Source: Lachnospiraceae bacterium (lineage in GTDB: Bacteria > Bacillota > Clostridia > Lachnospirales > Lachnospiraceae). From it: a stretch of 49,157 bases of DNA. The stretch's first letter is position 1; each line of letters opens with the position of its first letter. Below, piece by piece: positions 24,901-33,404 of this stretch. Both the position numbers and the translations under genes were made by a program. The stretch lies in assembly GCA_017624495.1 (NCBI GenBank), contig JAGAMY010000027.1, positions 1-49,157 on the forward strand, read 5' to 3'. The notes below the pieces were generated by a model. That model had not been told where the DNA came from. It ran no database searches and worked only from the letters and a program-made list of their open reading frames with translations.

Positions 24901-25621
24901 CTGGGCAACGTTACAGACAGCATTAACAGGTGCAAAAGCTGTAAATGATGATTCACAGGCTACAGAAAGCATGATTAGTGAAGTGGTAAGCGCATTGACA
25001 GATGCTAAGACAAAATTGGTGAAAGCGCAGGTAACACAGCCAACACCAGAAACTCCACAGAACCCAGAAACCCCACAGAATCCGGAAACTCCGCAGACAC
25101 CACAGACTCCACCAGCAACAGAAACCACAATCACTTTAAGCGAAACGAAAGTAGTTATGGGTCTTAAAGAAAAGAATGTGAAATTAACAGCTGATGTTGA
25201 GGGTGCAGCAGCCGGACAGGCAGTTACATGGTCATCTAGTAATGAAAAAGTAGCAACTGTAAAAGATGGAAAGATTACAGCTTCGAATAAGAAAACAGGT
25301 AAAGCAACAATTACAGCCACAACGGCAGACGGCAAGACTGCAACCTGTGAAGTAGTTGTAAAGAAAGCGCCTACAAAGATTACATTAAATAAAAAGAGCG
25401 TAACCTTAAACTTAAAGAAAAAGAAAACTTTCCAGATTAAAGTAAAGAAATATAAACCAAGCAATGCAGCAAGCTACAAACTTACTTACAAATCAAGTAA
25501 GAAGAAAATAGCAGATGTATCCAAAACAGGATTAGTAACCGCTAAGAAAAAAGGCACAACAAAGATTACGGTTAAGACATACAATGGTAAAAAAGCAACC
25601 ATTACAATTAAAGTAAAATAG
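21950..25621 (+). CDS. Secreted multidomain GH43 glycoside hydrolase with LamG, Ig-like and FIVAR modules
   Basis: 1223 residues. Signal peptide ~1-30 (ending DVSA); LamG/concanavalin domain ~32-265; Ig-like spacer domains ~275-475 (TGWTSSNPDIMSNEGVI; TWESTNEEVIRTTADGKIL); five-bladed GH43 propeller ~477-805 with the RDP motif in HGLRDPFIIRS (~525), WAPEAYW (~602) and a Glu in GGGQIEGACIS (~714) as likely catalytic positions; Big_4 domain ~807-896; two FIVAR helical repeats ~897-1027; Pro-rich linker; two C-terminal Ig-like domains, the last very Lys-rich. GH43 enzymes cleave arabinose- or xylose-containing glycans. No LPxTG motif; the basic tail may hold it to the wall. It lies downstream of a monosaccharide importer, which fits use of the released sugars. 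Own promoter and terminator. Confidence 0.9.
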   Translation: MKFKQWLKTALAGTLAFAMVATSIPMDVSAVDTQYTEDLVLHWDMTADENGNLKDLTGNGHAGKQNGSVSLSTVETIPVLNMTGGYVDIPDGTISTEATEVTVNMLVKISENVPASWMFCLGTNNKRYMYFTGCCSADQGKVMRGGVGNAPDSGNGWSYESVVTGEQALTAGEWQNVTVTYKDGGNFVFYLNGEKQAEQAISAGNAVKDERTCTLQGLMKANDDRDGYMGWSFYTGNDPKFQGAVADFKIYEREMNAEEVSALYGEVSDTLIDLKLSDFGPSNIDLKAEDCLSDGISADAVTADLQLPTTTTISVEEYTKEAQITGWTSSNPDIMSNEGVINPMVKDVEVTMTAEVTFNGRTVEKPLTFIVAADKQPDKVVAWDEEWLTISNVKDIRGNITLPAIGDADSSITWESTNEEVIRTTADGKILPGKVTRQEEDTEVKLTATIAYGEGEDKVTATKEFDCVVKAKAEVGEMTDYLFAYFPYTSTKDERIYFGISDDGTNFDALNDGKFVLESKLGTHGLRDPFIIRSPEGDKFYLIATDLTVAGVTQDGVKYPGMGWGDNQRMGSKSIMVWESTDLVNWSEQRMCEVADEAAGCTWAPEAYWDEETEQFVVFWASMIDGQHNVWLATTRDFYSFSEPQVWIDEAASVIDTTVIKAGDYYYRYTKNESGSKNVYGTPSKRVYCERSTSLLGEWELVHSDSLNVGGGQIEGACISKINPEDVKTVKAYAAAKGITLEGDEIYCLSADQTGSTVFLGLSDDITKGWFHVLGTAKNEEVDGVSIYSMPEPDASHGTIMPITSAEYEALQEAYGTPVMGDVEVPEVVEVGYDESAIPSSVKVSMGRIYVDADVTWTKEGSFAEIGTVTLTGTTEEVTILGKTVEAATITKEINVVDKTALKAKIAEAEALEESTYTSASWKKLESALKKAKTENTTQTAIDNAVKALADAMDELVALGDKSALQTLIAEVEKLVATEYTTESWATLQTALTGAKAVNDDSQATESMISEVVSALTDAKTKLVKAQVTQPTPETPQNPETPQNPETPQTPQTPPATETTITLSETKVVMGLKEKNVKLTADVEGAAAGQAVTWSSSNEKVATVKDGKITASNKKTGKATITATTADGKTATCEVVVKKAPTKITLNKKSVTLNLKKKKTFQIKVKKYKPSNAASYKLTYKSSKKKIADVSKTGLVTAKKKGTTKITVKTYNGKKATITIKVK
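25046..25099 (+). repeat. Three tandem 18-bp repeats coding for a Pro-rich linker
   Basis: Three consecutive 18-base units encode PETPQN, PETPQN and PETPQT inside the GH43 gene, joining the FIVAR repeats to the C-terminal Ig-like domains. Third-position differences between units show they are not a fresh duplication. Confidence 0.9.
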
Positions 25622-25636
25622 TATATGGTGAAAAGT

Positions 25637-25674
25637 ACAGGGTTTGAGTCTTTGGGCTTAAACCCTGTTTTTTC
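25637..25674 (+). terminator. Terminator of the GH43 gene
   Basis: ACAGGGTTTGAG (25637-25648) pairs with CTTAAACCCTGT (25657-25668), one wobble, followed by TTTTTC. Confidence 0.9.
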
Positions 25675-25779
25675 TAAAATATGAGCGGATTTAGTCTATA
25701 AAGTGCATACATTTTTGGATATTAAACCGAAAATGTTGAAAAAATATCAGAAAATATGTCGATTTTACAAAAAAATCTC

Positions 25780-25808
25780 TTGTGAAATTAGTACATATTT
25801 ACTATAAT
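25780..25808 (+). promoter_or_regulatory. Promoter of the chemosensory cluster
   Basis: TTGTGA (25780-25785), 17 bases, TATAAT (25803-25808), with the first kinase ATG 31 bases downstream. No sigma-28-like flagellar promoter is seen. Confidence 0.7.
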
Positions 25809-25838
25809 ATTAATAACTGATGTACTGGAGGAATGCGA

Positions 25839-27290
25839 ATGGGGCAGAACAGCTTGTTTCAATTTTCCATAGATAATGCATTGGAAATTATAGTGATATT
25901 TGATGATGGCGGGACAATTTTATATGCCAATCAGTCAGCAAAAGAACAATTAGAATATGAAGAACTGTGTGATAGTCCGATTACAGAGATTTTTCCGGGA
26001 GCATTTCAAATTGCAGACGGATGTATTGTCATGGAAATGCAGGCAGACGGTGAAATGCAGACAATGATGGCATACCGCAAAAACCGGACATGTTTTCCTG
26101 TTAAGGCAAAGCTGTTTGCATACGATAATGCAGAAGAATTTGGTATCAATGATGAACAGCAGATATATGTTTGTACGGCATTAAATGCTTCTACAGAAGA
26201 TTTTCTGGAGAAACAGGCGAATCGTGCAGAACAGGAAGCGGAAGAAGCACAGAAAGTGAAAAATGAGTTTGTGGCAAATGTAACCCATGAGCTTCGAACA
26301 CCTGTCAATGGCGTATTGGGAAATACACAGGAGTTGCTTAGTGAAGAAACAGAGCCAAAGAAGCTAAAGCTTCTGCATTTGATTGAACGTGGCTGCAGGG
26401 ACATGAATGCATTGATTAACAATATTTTGGATTTCTCCAAATTAGAGGCAGGAAAGTTTGTTTTAGAGCCACGAAGATTCAATTTCCGCAGTATGCTTGA
26501 TTATGTAAAAGGAAATCACAGTAACCGCATTATAGAAAAAGGGTTACAATTTTCCATTATGGTATCACCGGAAGTTCCGGAGTTTATCATTGGTGATGAG
26601 CTTAGAATTGTGCAGATTTTAAATAATTTGTTGTCAAATGCATATAAGTTTACCTCCGTAGGTGAAATACATGTAGAGATTGTAAAAACTGCGCAGATGG
26701 GAAATCGTGCAGAATTATTCTTTATGGTTATCGATACGGGAATAGGAATTGCAAGGGCAGATCAGGACAAACTGTTTAAGAGTTTTTCGCAGGTAGATGC
26801 CTCTATTTCAAGAAAATATGGCGGAACCGGTCTTGGACTAAATATTACCAAGCAGTTAGTGGAACTTATGGATGGCAGTATACATGTAGATAGTGAAGTG
26901 GGACGCGGGACGACATTTTCCTTTCATGTATGGGTAGAAATACCACAGGAAGACTGCAAAAATGAACAGGAATTTTCCATGAGCCTGGAAGAACAGGAAT
27001 TACTCTATAAATTAAAGAATCTGACCGAGAATTCTGTTAGTGAAAATATACGAAAATATGGTACAACGGAAAATAAAAAAGAACTGGAAAAGAAAATGTC
27101 GAAGCTGATTCTTTCCGTAGAAATGGAAAACTGGGAAAAGGCAGAGATGTTTGCAGAATCAGTAAAACAGTTAGTAGAAGAGGCACCAAGAGAAGTAAAG
27201 AGTGCAGCACTTCGATTGAAAATGGCAGTACAAAAGGGCGATTATGAGAAGGCATCAGCCGCTTTTGAGTTGTTACAGGAAACGATGTAG
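25839..27290 (+). CDS. Cytoplasmic PAS-domain sensor histidine kinase
   Basis: 483 residues from ATG 25839, chosen over ATG 25833 because GGAGG at 25827-25831 gives proper spacing. No membrane segment. A PAS domain (~1-115; SIDNALEIIVIFDDGGTILY) is followed by HisKA with the phosphoacceptor His in FVANVTHELRTPVNG, then the ATPase domain with N box (NNLLSNAYKFTSVGE), G1 (DTGIGIA), F box (FKSFSQVDAS) and G2 (GGTGLGLNI). A ~100-residue helical C-terminal extension without a recognisable receiver or Hpt His ends the protein. It begins a cluster of ten signalling genes and probably phosphorylates one of the downstream receivers. Confidence 0.92.
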   Translation: MGQNSLFQFSIDNALEIIVIFDDGGTILYANQSAKEQLEYEELCDSPITEIFPGAFQIADGCIVMEMQADGEMQTMMAYRKNRTCFPVKAKLFAYDNAEEFGINDEQQIYVCTALNASTEDFLEKQANRAEQEAEEAQKVKNEFVANVTHELRTPVNGVLGNTQELLSEETEPKKLKLLHLIERGCRDMNALINNILDFSKLEAGKFVLEPRRFNFRSMLDYVKGNHSNRIIEKGLQFSIMVSPEVPEFIIGDELRIVQILNNLLSNAYKFTSVGEIHVEIVKTAQMGNRAELFFMVIDTGIGIARADQDKLFKSFSQVDASISRKYGGTGLGLNITKQLVELMDGSIHVDSEVGRGTTFSFHVWVEIPQEDCKNEQEFSMSLEEQELLYKLKNLTENSVSENIRKYGTTENKKELEKKMSKLILSVEMENWEKAEMFAESVKQLVEEAPREVKSAALRLKMAVQKGDYEKASAAFELLQETM

Positions 27291-27308
27291 GCATCATGGA
27301 GGAGAAGG

Positions 27309-28382
27309 ATGACAGAAATGAAATCGACCAGAGAAATTCCACGGATTCTGATTGTGGATGATGTGGAAGCGAACCGGTTTATTTTAAGGGATATTATATC
27401 CGAAATGGGATATCAGCCGGTTTTGACGGAAAAAGGTACACAGGCACTAAAAATGGTGCAGCATATGAAGATTCATTTGATTATTCTTGATATTGCCATG
27501 CCGGAAATGGATGGATATGAGGTCTGCCGACAGTTGAAGGAAGACCCGGCGACAAGGGAAATACCGGTTATATTTATATCTGCTTTTGATGAACCGGCAG
27601 ATATAGTAAAAGGTTTTTCCATCGGTGGAGAAGATTATGTTACCAAGCCGTTTATTCCGGAAGTAGTAAAAGCGAGAGTGGATATGCATTTGAAGCTTTC
27701 AGAGGCAAACCGCAGTATGATGGAAATGAATCGTCAGTTACAGAAATCTGTCAGTGAACAGCTTAAGCAGATGGAGGCGGAACGGAGAAGTGTTTTATAT
27801 GCACTGCTTCGGGTGGCAAGGGAAAATGCCTGCTATGATGACAATTATATGGACAGATTAAGCTACAACTGCCGTATACTGGCAGAAGCTTTGCAGATGT
27901 CTGCCATGTATGGTTATCTGATATCGGATAATTATATTGATACAATTGAACTGGCTGCGCCGTTATGTGATTTGGGTAATATGGCGATTCCTACCCAGAT
28001 TTTACAAAAACAGGGAAGACTTACACCGGAGGAAAATTCAACTATGCGTACGCATACGGTGATTGGTGCAAGGATACTTCGGGATATTGGTAATGCCGGT
28101 ATAGATAATGGCATGATACATATGGCGGTGGAAATAGCTAATTCCCATCATGAGAACTGGGATGGTACAGGGTATCCGGATGGTAAGAAAGGGGAAGAAA
28201 TTCCGCTTTCTGCACAGATTGTAGCAGTAGCAGGTGCTTACTGTGCGTTGACGGAGAATCGAAGTTATCGTGAAGCGTTCAGTCAGGATAAGGCATTTGA
28301 AATAATGGAGGAAGATGTTGAAATTAAGTTTAATCCGGATATTTTCTGGGTGTTAAAAAAGATTTCAAGACAGCTTCGTTAA
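27309..28382 (+). CDS. Response regulator with degenerate HD-GYP domain
   Basis: 357 residues. The receiver domain (1-130) is intact: D17/D18, phosphoacceptor D61 in IILDIAMPEMDG and Lys in VTKPF. A coiled linker leads to an HD-GYP-like domain (~160-357). The GYP part (HHENWDGTGYPDG) and the H in MRTHTVIG are kept, but HDxGK reads C220-D-L-G-N224, and the downstream VADvfDAL reads VAGAYCAL (G309, C312). Loss of metal ligands suggests it no longer hydrolyses cyclic di-GMP and may act by binding. A GGAGG site precedes the ATG. The gap to the kinase gene is 18 bases. Confidence 0.9.
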   Translation: MTEMKSTREIPRILIVDDVEANRFILRDIISEMGYQPVLTEKGTQALKMVQHMKIHLIILDIAMPEMDGYEVCRQLKEDPATREIPVIFISAFDEPADIVKGFSIGGEDYVTKPFIPEVVKARVDMHLKLSEANRSMMEMNRQLQKSVSEQLKQMEAERRSVLYALLRVARENACYDDNYMDRLSYNCRILAEALQMSAMYGYLISDNYIDTIELAAPLCDLGNMAIPTQILQKQGRLTPEENSTMRTHTVIGARILRDIGNAGIDNGMIHMAVEIANSHHENWDGTGYPDGKKGEEIPLSAQIVAVAGAYCALTENRSYREAFSQDKAFEIMEEDVEIKFNPDIFWVLKKISRQLR

Positions 28383-28412
28383 AAGATATAAATGGTACAT
28401 GGGGTTACATAC

Positions 28413-29216
28413 ATGACAAATGAAGAGTTTTTGCGGATTAGTTATTTTGTAAAGAGCCGTTATGGTATAGATATGGACCGCAAGAAAGAAATCATAGACG
28501 GTAGACTTAAAAATTATATCGCAGCACAAGGGTTTGATAGTTACAGTGCTTATATGAATGCAGTAGAGAAGGATATTACCGGAGGGTTAGAAAGAGAGTT
28601 AGTCAATATACTGACGACAAATCATACCTTTTTTATGCGGGAATTTGAGCATTTTGACTTTTTAAAACAGGTGGTACTTCCTGAGCTTCGCAAAAAGGAA
28701 GAGAGGAGAAAGGATTTGTGTATCTGGTGTGGAGCTGCATCCACAGGTCAGGAACCCTATATGTTAGCGATGCTATTAAAGGAATTTTTTGGTTTGGAGC
28801 ATGGGTTGTGGGATACAAAAGTTCTTGCAACAGATATTTCTACAGAGGTATTGCAACAGGCTGTAGCAGGCAGATATGACAGAGAACAGATTGAGTGTCT
28901 GCCGGATACATGGAAACGTCGTTTTTTACGTTCCATAGATAATGGTATGCGTTATGAAATTACGCAGGAAATTAAGGATGAGGTACTGTTTCGACAGTTT
29001 AATCTCATGGATGCATTTCCTTTTAAAAGGAAAATGCACGTTGTCTTTTTGCGGAATGTCATGATTTATTTTGATAAGGAAACAAAAGGGCAGTTAATAC
29101 AAAAGGTATATGATGTGATGGAACCGGGAGGGTATTTGTTTGTTGGCAGGACAGAAACTATCGACAGAAACAATACACCTTTTAGGATGGTTCAGCCATC
29201 TATATTCCGAAAATAA
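28413..29216 (+). CDS. cheR: CheR chemoreceptor methyltransferase
   Basis: 267 residues from ATG 28413 (GGGG upstream; the in-frame ATG at 28392 lacks a site). The N-terminal helical domain (FLRISYFVKSRYGIDMDRKK) is followed by the SAM-binding domain with IWCGAASTGQEPYMLAM, VLATDISTEVLQQAVAGRY, and FLRNVMIYFDKETKGQLI. CheR methylates receptor glutamates and works against CheB, whose gene follows 17 bases later. The SAM loop has GAAST where AGCST is more common, but the Glu is kept. Confidence 0.95.
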   Translation: MTNEEFLRISYFVKSRYGIDMDRKKEIIDGRLKNYIAAQGFDSYSAYMNAVEKDITGGLERELVNILTTNHTFFMREFEHFDFLKQVVLPELRKKEERRKDLCIWCGAASTGQEPYMLAMLLKEFFGLEHGLWDTKVLATDISTEVLQQAVAGRYDREQIECLPDTWKRRFLRSIDNGMRYEITQEIKDEVLFRQFNLMDAFPFKRKMHVVFLRNVMIYFDKETKGQLIQKVYDVMEPGGYLFVGRTETIDRNNTPFRMVQPSIFRK

Positions 29217-29233
29217 GAAAGGGAGAATGACAT

Positions 29234-30262
29234 ATGCGTCAGATACGGGTATTAGTAGTCGAAGATTCTCTGGTTTTCAGGGAACTATTGGTGCAGAATC
29301 TGAATGCGGACCCCGCTATTACGGTAGTGGCAGCAGCAAGGGATCCCTTTGAAGCAAGAGATGCGATTGTAAAACATAAGCCGGATGTTATGACACTGGA
29401 TATAGAGCTTCCACGCATGAATGGGATAGAATTTTTAAAGAAATTAATGCCGCAGTATCCACTTCCGGTGGTGGTTATCAGTTCCTTGAGTGAAAAGGTA
29501 TTTGATGCCATGAATGCCGGGGCGGTAGATTTTGTAGCAAAGCCACAGGGAGCGAACCGTGAACAATTAACAGCATTTATAAAAAATGATCTTCCGGTGA
29601 AGATAAAAGTAGCATCCATAGCGAAGGTGAGCAGTTGGAAAAAAGCACCGCTTACCATGCCAAATCAGCCACTTTCCATAAGTAATAAAGATTTAATTGT
29701 GGCAATTGGGGCTTCTACCGGTGGTACAGAGGCGATTGCTTCTGTATTAAAAGAATTTGGTAAGGATATACCGGGAGTGGTGGTTGTACAGCATATGCCG
29801 CCGGGGTTTACCGCTATGTATGCAGAGCGGTTAAATACACAGTGTCAAGTAAGTGTAAAAGAAGCAAAATCCGGGGATGCAGTTGTGCCGGGACAGGTAT
29901 TGATTGCACCGGGTGGTGATGCACATATGCAGTTAGTAGAAAGAAATGGTGTATATCAGGTTGTTGTCCGACAGGGACCAAAAGTAAATGGGCATTGTCC
30001 GTCTGTAGATGTTCTGTTTCATTCGGTAGCGGATGTAGCAGGAAGCAGGGCGGTAGGTATAATTTTAACCGGAATGGGAGGCGATGGTGCAAAAGGTCTT
30101 CTTGCTATGCGAAAAGCGGGAGCAAGAACGATTGGGCAGGATGAATCCACTTGTGTTGTCTATGGTATGCCAAAAGTGGCATATGACTTGGGGGCAGTGG
30201 AGTATCAGGAAAAATTGCCGGATGTTGCGAAGAGAACCTACATGGTTTTAAACAAAATGTAA
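29234..30262 (+). CDS. cheB: CheB chemoreceptor methylesterase/deamidase
   Basis: 342 residues. The receiver domain has D11 and phosphoacceptor D56 (MTLDIELPRMNG); the C-terminal methylesterase has the catalytic triad S161 (GASTGG), H187 (VQHMPPGFT) and D284 (TGMGGDGA). Length and motif spacing are standard. It demethylates receptors when phosphorylated by CheA, giving adaptation. AAAGGGAG lies upstream of the ATG; the next gene starts 21 bases after the stop. Confidence 0.97.
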   Translation: MRQIRVLVVEDSLVFRELLVQNLNADPAITVVAAARDPFEARDAIVKHKPDVMTLDIELPRMNGIEFLKKLMPQYPLPVVVISSLSEKVFDAMNAGAVDFVAKPQGANREQLTAFIKNDLPVKIKVASIAKVSSWKKAPLTMPNQPLSISNKDLIVAIGASTGGTEAIASVLKEFGKDIPGVVVVQHMPPGFTAMYAERLNTQCQVSVKEAKSGDAVVPGQVLIAPGGDAHMQLVERNGVYQVVVRQGPKVNGHCPSVDVLFHSVADVAGSRAVGIILTGMGGDGAKGLLAMRKAGARTIGQDESTCVVYGMPKVAYDLGAVEYQEKLPDVAKRTYMVLNKM

Positions 30263-30283
30263 CAGGCAGAAAGGAAGAGAAAA

Positions 30284-30676
30284 ATGAAGATTTTATTAGC
30301 AGAGGACGATTTCGTCACAAGAAAATTTATGACAGGTTTCTTGTCAAAATACGGTGAATGTGATGTTACCGTAGACGGAATGGAAGCAGTAGATGCTTTC
30401 ATGATGGCATTAGAAGATGATGAGCCATATGATTTGGTTTGCTTAGATATTATGATGCCGGTTATGGATGGATATCAGGCACTTATGGGTATCCGTAATT
30501 TAGAAAAAGAGCGGAATATTCCGCCGGAGAAAGCGGCAAAGGTGATTATGACTACCGCATTAAACGAAGAAAAAAATGTCAAAATGGCATTTGAACTTGG
30601 ATGTACAGTATATTCAGGTAAGCCGATTGATCAGGATAGATTTGAACAGGTTTTAAAGAAATTTGGACTGGTATAA
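30284..30676 (+). CDS. Single-domain response regulator (CheY-like)
   Basis: 130 residues, receiver domain only: D8/D9, phosphoacceptor D55 in CLDIMMPVMDG, T90/T91 in VIMTTA and K113 in YSGKPI. It lies directly before cheA and is the obvious phosphate acceptor of that kinase, but whether it binds a flagellar switch is unknown. The loop PPEKAAKV between beta-4 helices is longer than in E. coli CheY. Confidence 0.92.
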   Translation: MKILLAEDDFVTRKFMTGFLSKYGECDVTVDGMEAVDAFMMALEDDEPYDLVCLDIMMPVMDGYQALMGIRNLEKERNIPPEKAAKVIMTTALNEEKNVKMAFELGCTVYSGKPIDQDRFEQVLKKFGLV

Positions 30677-30697
30677 AACTAGAGAAAGGAGCATGAA

Positions 30698-32860
30698 ATG
30701 GCAGAAGAGTTTAATACCCAGGGAATGTTAGACATGTACCTGTTTGAGAACGGACAACTGCTTGAAAGGCTTCAGGAAATCGTATTAGAGCAGAAGGATG
30801 AAGATTGTTTCGATGAGGACAGTATCAATGAGATATTCCGTACGATGCATACAATCAAAGGTTCTTCCGGGGTAATGATGTTTGATGAAGTTACCAAGAT
30901 ATCCCACAAGTTAGAAGATGTATTCTTCTATCTGCGAGAGTCAAAACCGGACAATGTTCCCCATTTAGAATTGGTGGAACATGTTCTGCAGGTGGCAGAT
31001 TTTATCACAGGAGAGTTAGAAAAACTACAGGATGGTGAATCTGCGGATGGGGATGCAACTGAAATCGTAGCAGCCATCGATGCATTTCTGACAGCCATCA
31101 AGAATGGAGAGGGAGAACAGGGTAAGGAGATTAAGGAAAATGTGCATGAGGAGCCACAGCAGTTTTATATTGCACCAATGGCGACAAGTGCAAGTCATTT
31201 TTACAAGATTTACCTGACTTTCCATCCGGATGTACAGTTAGCAAACGTACATGCCTACAAAACAGTTTATGCGTTAAAGGAAATTGCAGAAGATTTATTG
31301 CATTATCCTGAAGATATTATTTCTGATGAATCCACAGCAGAGGAAATTTTAGAAAATGGCTTTAAGATATTATTACAGTCACAGAGTACAGAAGAGCAGC
31401 TGCGTGAGATTGTACAGGAAGGTTACGAATTAAAGAAAGTAGATATTTATGAATGTAGTGCCAAGGAGTTTCAGCAGGGATTTGACAGCTTTGGCACGGA
31501 AATCCGCATAGATTTAGAATCCAGCGTGGAAGAGATTGAAGCGAAAGCAGAACAAGCCGAACAGGCAGAAAGTGCCAAAACTCCGGTAAAACAGCCGGAG
31601 CCAAAGAAGATTGCGCCCGGTGATTTCGTTATTGAATCTAAAGAGCCCGGTAAAGGAAAGAAACTAGCCAAAGATAAGCCGAAAAAGCAGGAAAAAGCAC
31701 AGTTTATCAGTGTGGATGTGCACAAGATGGATATGTTGATGGACTTAATCGGTGAATTGGTAATTTCCGAGTCTGTTGTATTGCAGAATCCGGATTTAAA
31801 AGTACCGGGATTAAAACTGGATAATTTCAATAAAGCAGCAGGACAGATGACAAAAATTTCTACGGATTTGCAGAATGTTATTATGAGCATGCGAATGATG
31901 CCGCTGACAAATACTTTCCAGAAAATGAACCGAATCGTATTTGATGTTTCCAGAAAATTAGGAAAAGAAATCGAATTTGAAATGATTGGTGAACATACAG
32001 AGGTGGATAAGAATATCATTGAACATATTTCTGACCCACTTATGCATTTGGTAAGAAATGCGGTAGACCATGGAATTGAAAGCGTAGAAGAACGTCAGGC
32101 AAGCGGGAAAACAGAAAAAGGTAAGATTACTTTAAAAGCAAAGACCGAATCCGGAAAAGTATGGATAAGCGTACAGGATAATGGAAAAGGCTTAAATCGT
32201 GATAAGATTCTGGCGAAAGCAAGAAAGCAGGGAATCATTGACCCGTATAAACCGGATAGTGCTTATGCAGATAAAGAAGTGTATCAGTTTATTACATTGC
32301 CGGGATTTTCCACAAATGAGAAGGTTACCGAATATTCCGGTCGAGGCGTAGGTATGGATGTAGTTGTATCCAATTTAGCATCCATAGGCGGAACATTAGA
32401 AATTGAAAGTACACCGGGACAGGGAAGTACCATGAATTTAAAGATACCATTGACACTTTCCATTATTGATGGAATCGTTATGGAAGTAGGAAAGTCCTCT
32501 TTTGTTATCGAAACTGGTTCTGTAAAAGAATTTGTCGGTGTCCGCGAAGATATGCTCTATCATGAGCCAAGCGGTGAAGAGTTTGTTATGCTTCGTGGTG
32601 AAGGGTATCCGGTACTTCGAATTGGTGAATGGTACAATTTAAAAGATTATCAGGCAAACACAAACGAAGGTATGCTTGTATTGGTGGAAGTGGAAGAAAA
32701 GATGATTTGTCTGTTTGTAGACCGTTTAGTGGGCAAACAGGAGATTGTTGTAAAACCAATTCCGGATTATATCAAAAAAGTAAAAGGTTTATCAGGTTGT
32801 ACCCAGTTAGGTGATGGAAGTATTGCACTGATTCTGGATGCACCGGGATTAATTGAATAA
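30698..32860 (+). CDS. cheA: CheA chemosensory histidine kinase
   Basis: 720 residues. P1 Hpt domain with H51 in FRTMHTIKGSSGVMMF; a P2-like regulator-binding domain at ~150-265; an acidic/basic linker (~270-330); P3 dimerisation helices (DMLMDLIGELVISESVVL); P4 ATPase with HLVRNAVDHGIES, DNGKGLNRDKI and GRGVGMDVVVSNLASIGG; and P5 CheW-like C-terminus. Domain order is that of classical CheA. It autophosphorylates on P1 and passes phosphate to CheB and the single-domain regulator. AAAGGAG precedes the ATG; cheW follows after 32 bases. Confidence 0.97.
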   Translation: MAEEFNTQGMLDMYLFENGQLLERLQEIVLEQKDEDCFDEDSINEIFRTMHTIKGSSGVMMFDEVTKISHKLEDVFFYLRESKPDNVPHLELVEHVLQVADFITGELEKLQDGESADGDATEIVAAIDAFLTAIKNGEGEQGKEIKENVHEEPQQFYIAPMATSASHFYKIYLTFHPDVQLANVHAYKTVYALKEIAEDLLHYPEDIISDESTAEEILENGFKILLQSQSTEEQLREIVQEGYELKKVDIYECSAKEFQQGFDSFGTEIRIDLESSVEEIEAKAEQAEQAESAKTPVKQPEPKKIAPGDFVIESKEPGKGKKLAKDKPKKQEKAQFISVDVHKMDMLMDLIGELVISESVVLQNPDLKVPGLKLDNFNKAAGQMTKISTDLQNVIMSMRMMPLTNTFQKMNRIVFDVSRKLGKEIEFEMIGEHTEVDKNIIEHISDPLMHLVRNAVDHGIESVEERQASGKTEKGKITLKAKTESGKVWISVQDNGKGLNRDKILAKARKQGIIDPYKPDSAYADKEVYQFITLPGFSTNEKVTEYSGRGVGMDVVVSNLASIGGTLEIESTPGQGSTMNLKIPLTLSIIDGIVMEVGKSSFVIETGSVKEFVGVREDMLYHEPSGEEFVMLRGEGYPVLRIGEWYNLKDYQANTNEGMLVLVEVEEKMICLFVDRLVGKQEIVVKPIPDYIKKVKGLSGCTQLGDGSIALILDAPGLIE

Positions 32861-32892
32861 AAAATAAACATATAAGAAAGGAATAGGTGCAT

Positions 32893-33399
32893 ATGAGTGA
32901 GTTTGAAACACAACGTGATAAATATGTGACCTTCAAATCCGGGAATGAATATTTCGCATTAAAAATTCAGTATGTAAATGAGATTATTGTTTTTCAGGAA
33001 ATTACAGAAGTACCGGAAAGTGAAGATTACATAAAAGGGCTTATTAACCTGAGGGGTAAAATCATCCCGGTCATTGATGTCAGGGTACGTTTTAAACAGG
33101 AACCTATCGAATATACAGACAGAACCTGTATTATTGTCATCAATGTAAAGGACACAGTTGTAGGCCTGATTGTAGAAAAAATTGCGGAAGTAGTAGAGAT
33201 TACAGAAGAAAATATTCTTCCGCCACCGTCTGCAACCATCGGACATGAAGAGAAATCCCAGAACAAATATGTATATGGGATTGGAAAAGTGGGAGAAAGT
33301 GTAAAGCTTCTGCTTGACCCGGACAGATTATTAAAAGATGAAGACTTAACTGTATTAGATCAGATTAGTGAAGAAACAGACATGGAAGAAGGAGAGTAA
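32893..33399 (+). CDS. cheW: CheW coupling protein
   Basis: 168 residues from ATG 32893 (AAAGGA 10 bases upstream; an in-frame GTG at 32887 is possible). The two SH3-like subdomains are recognisable: [39 protein letters not shown] and [20 protein letters not shown]. CheW links the chemoreceptor to CheA P5. Its stop lies 5 bases before the chemoreceptor ATG, whose ribosome binding site is inside the cheW 3' end. Confidence 0.96.
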   Translation: MSEFETQRDKYVTFKSGNEYFALKIQYVNEIIVFQEITEVPESEDYIKGLINLRGKIIPVIDVRVRFKQEPIEYTDRTCIIVINVKDTVVGLIVEKIAEVVEITEENILPPPSATIGHEEKSQNKYVYGIGKVGESVKLLLDPDRLLKDEDLTVLDQISEETDMEEGE

Positions 33400-33404
33400 T
33401 TACT

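Noticed and set aside
25046-25110. Tandem 18-bp units considered as a CRISPR-like or minisatellite array
   Set aside because: They are in frame, encode a Pro-rich linker, vary at third positions and have no spacers.
24496-25464. 322-codon open frame on the minus strand
   Set aside because: It is antisense to the FIVAR and Ig-like part of the GH43 gene, has a Val/Phe/Ala-rich composition typical of a reverse shadow, and no ribosome binding site.
31471-32019. 182-codon minus-strand frame inside cheA
   Set aside because: The plus strand encodes conserved CheA motifs throughout; the reverse frame is a shadow without start signals.
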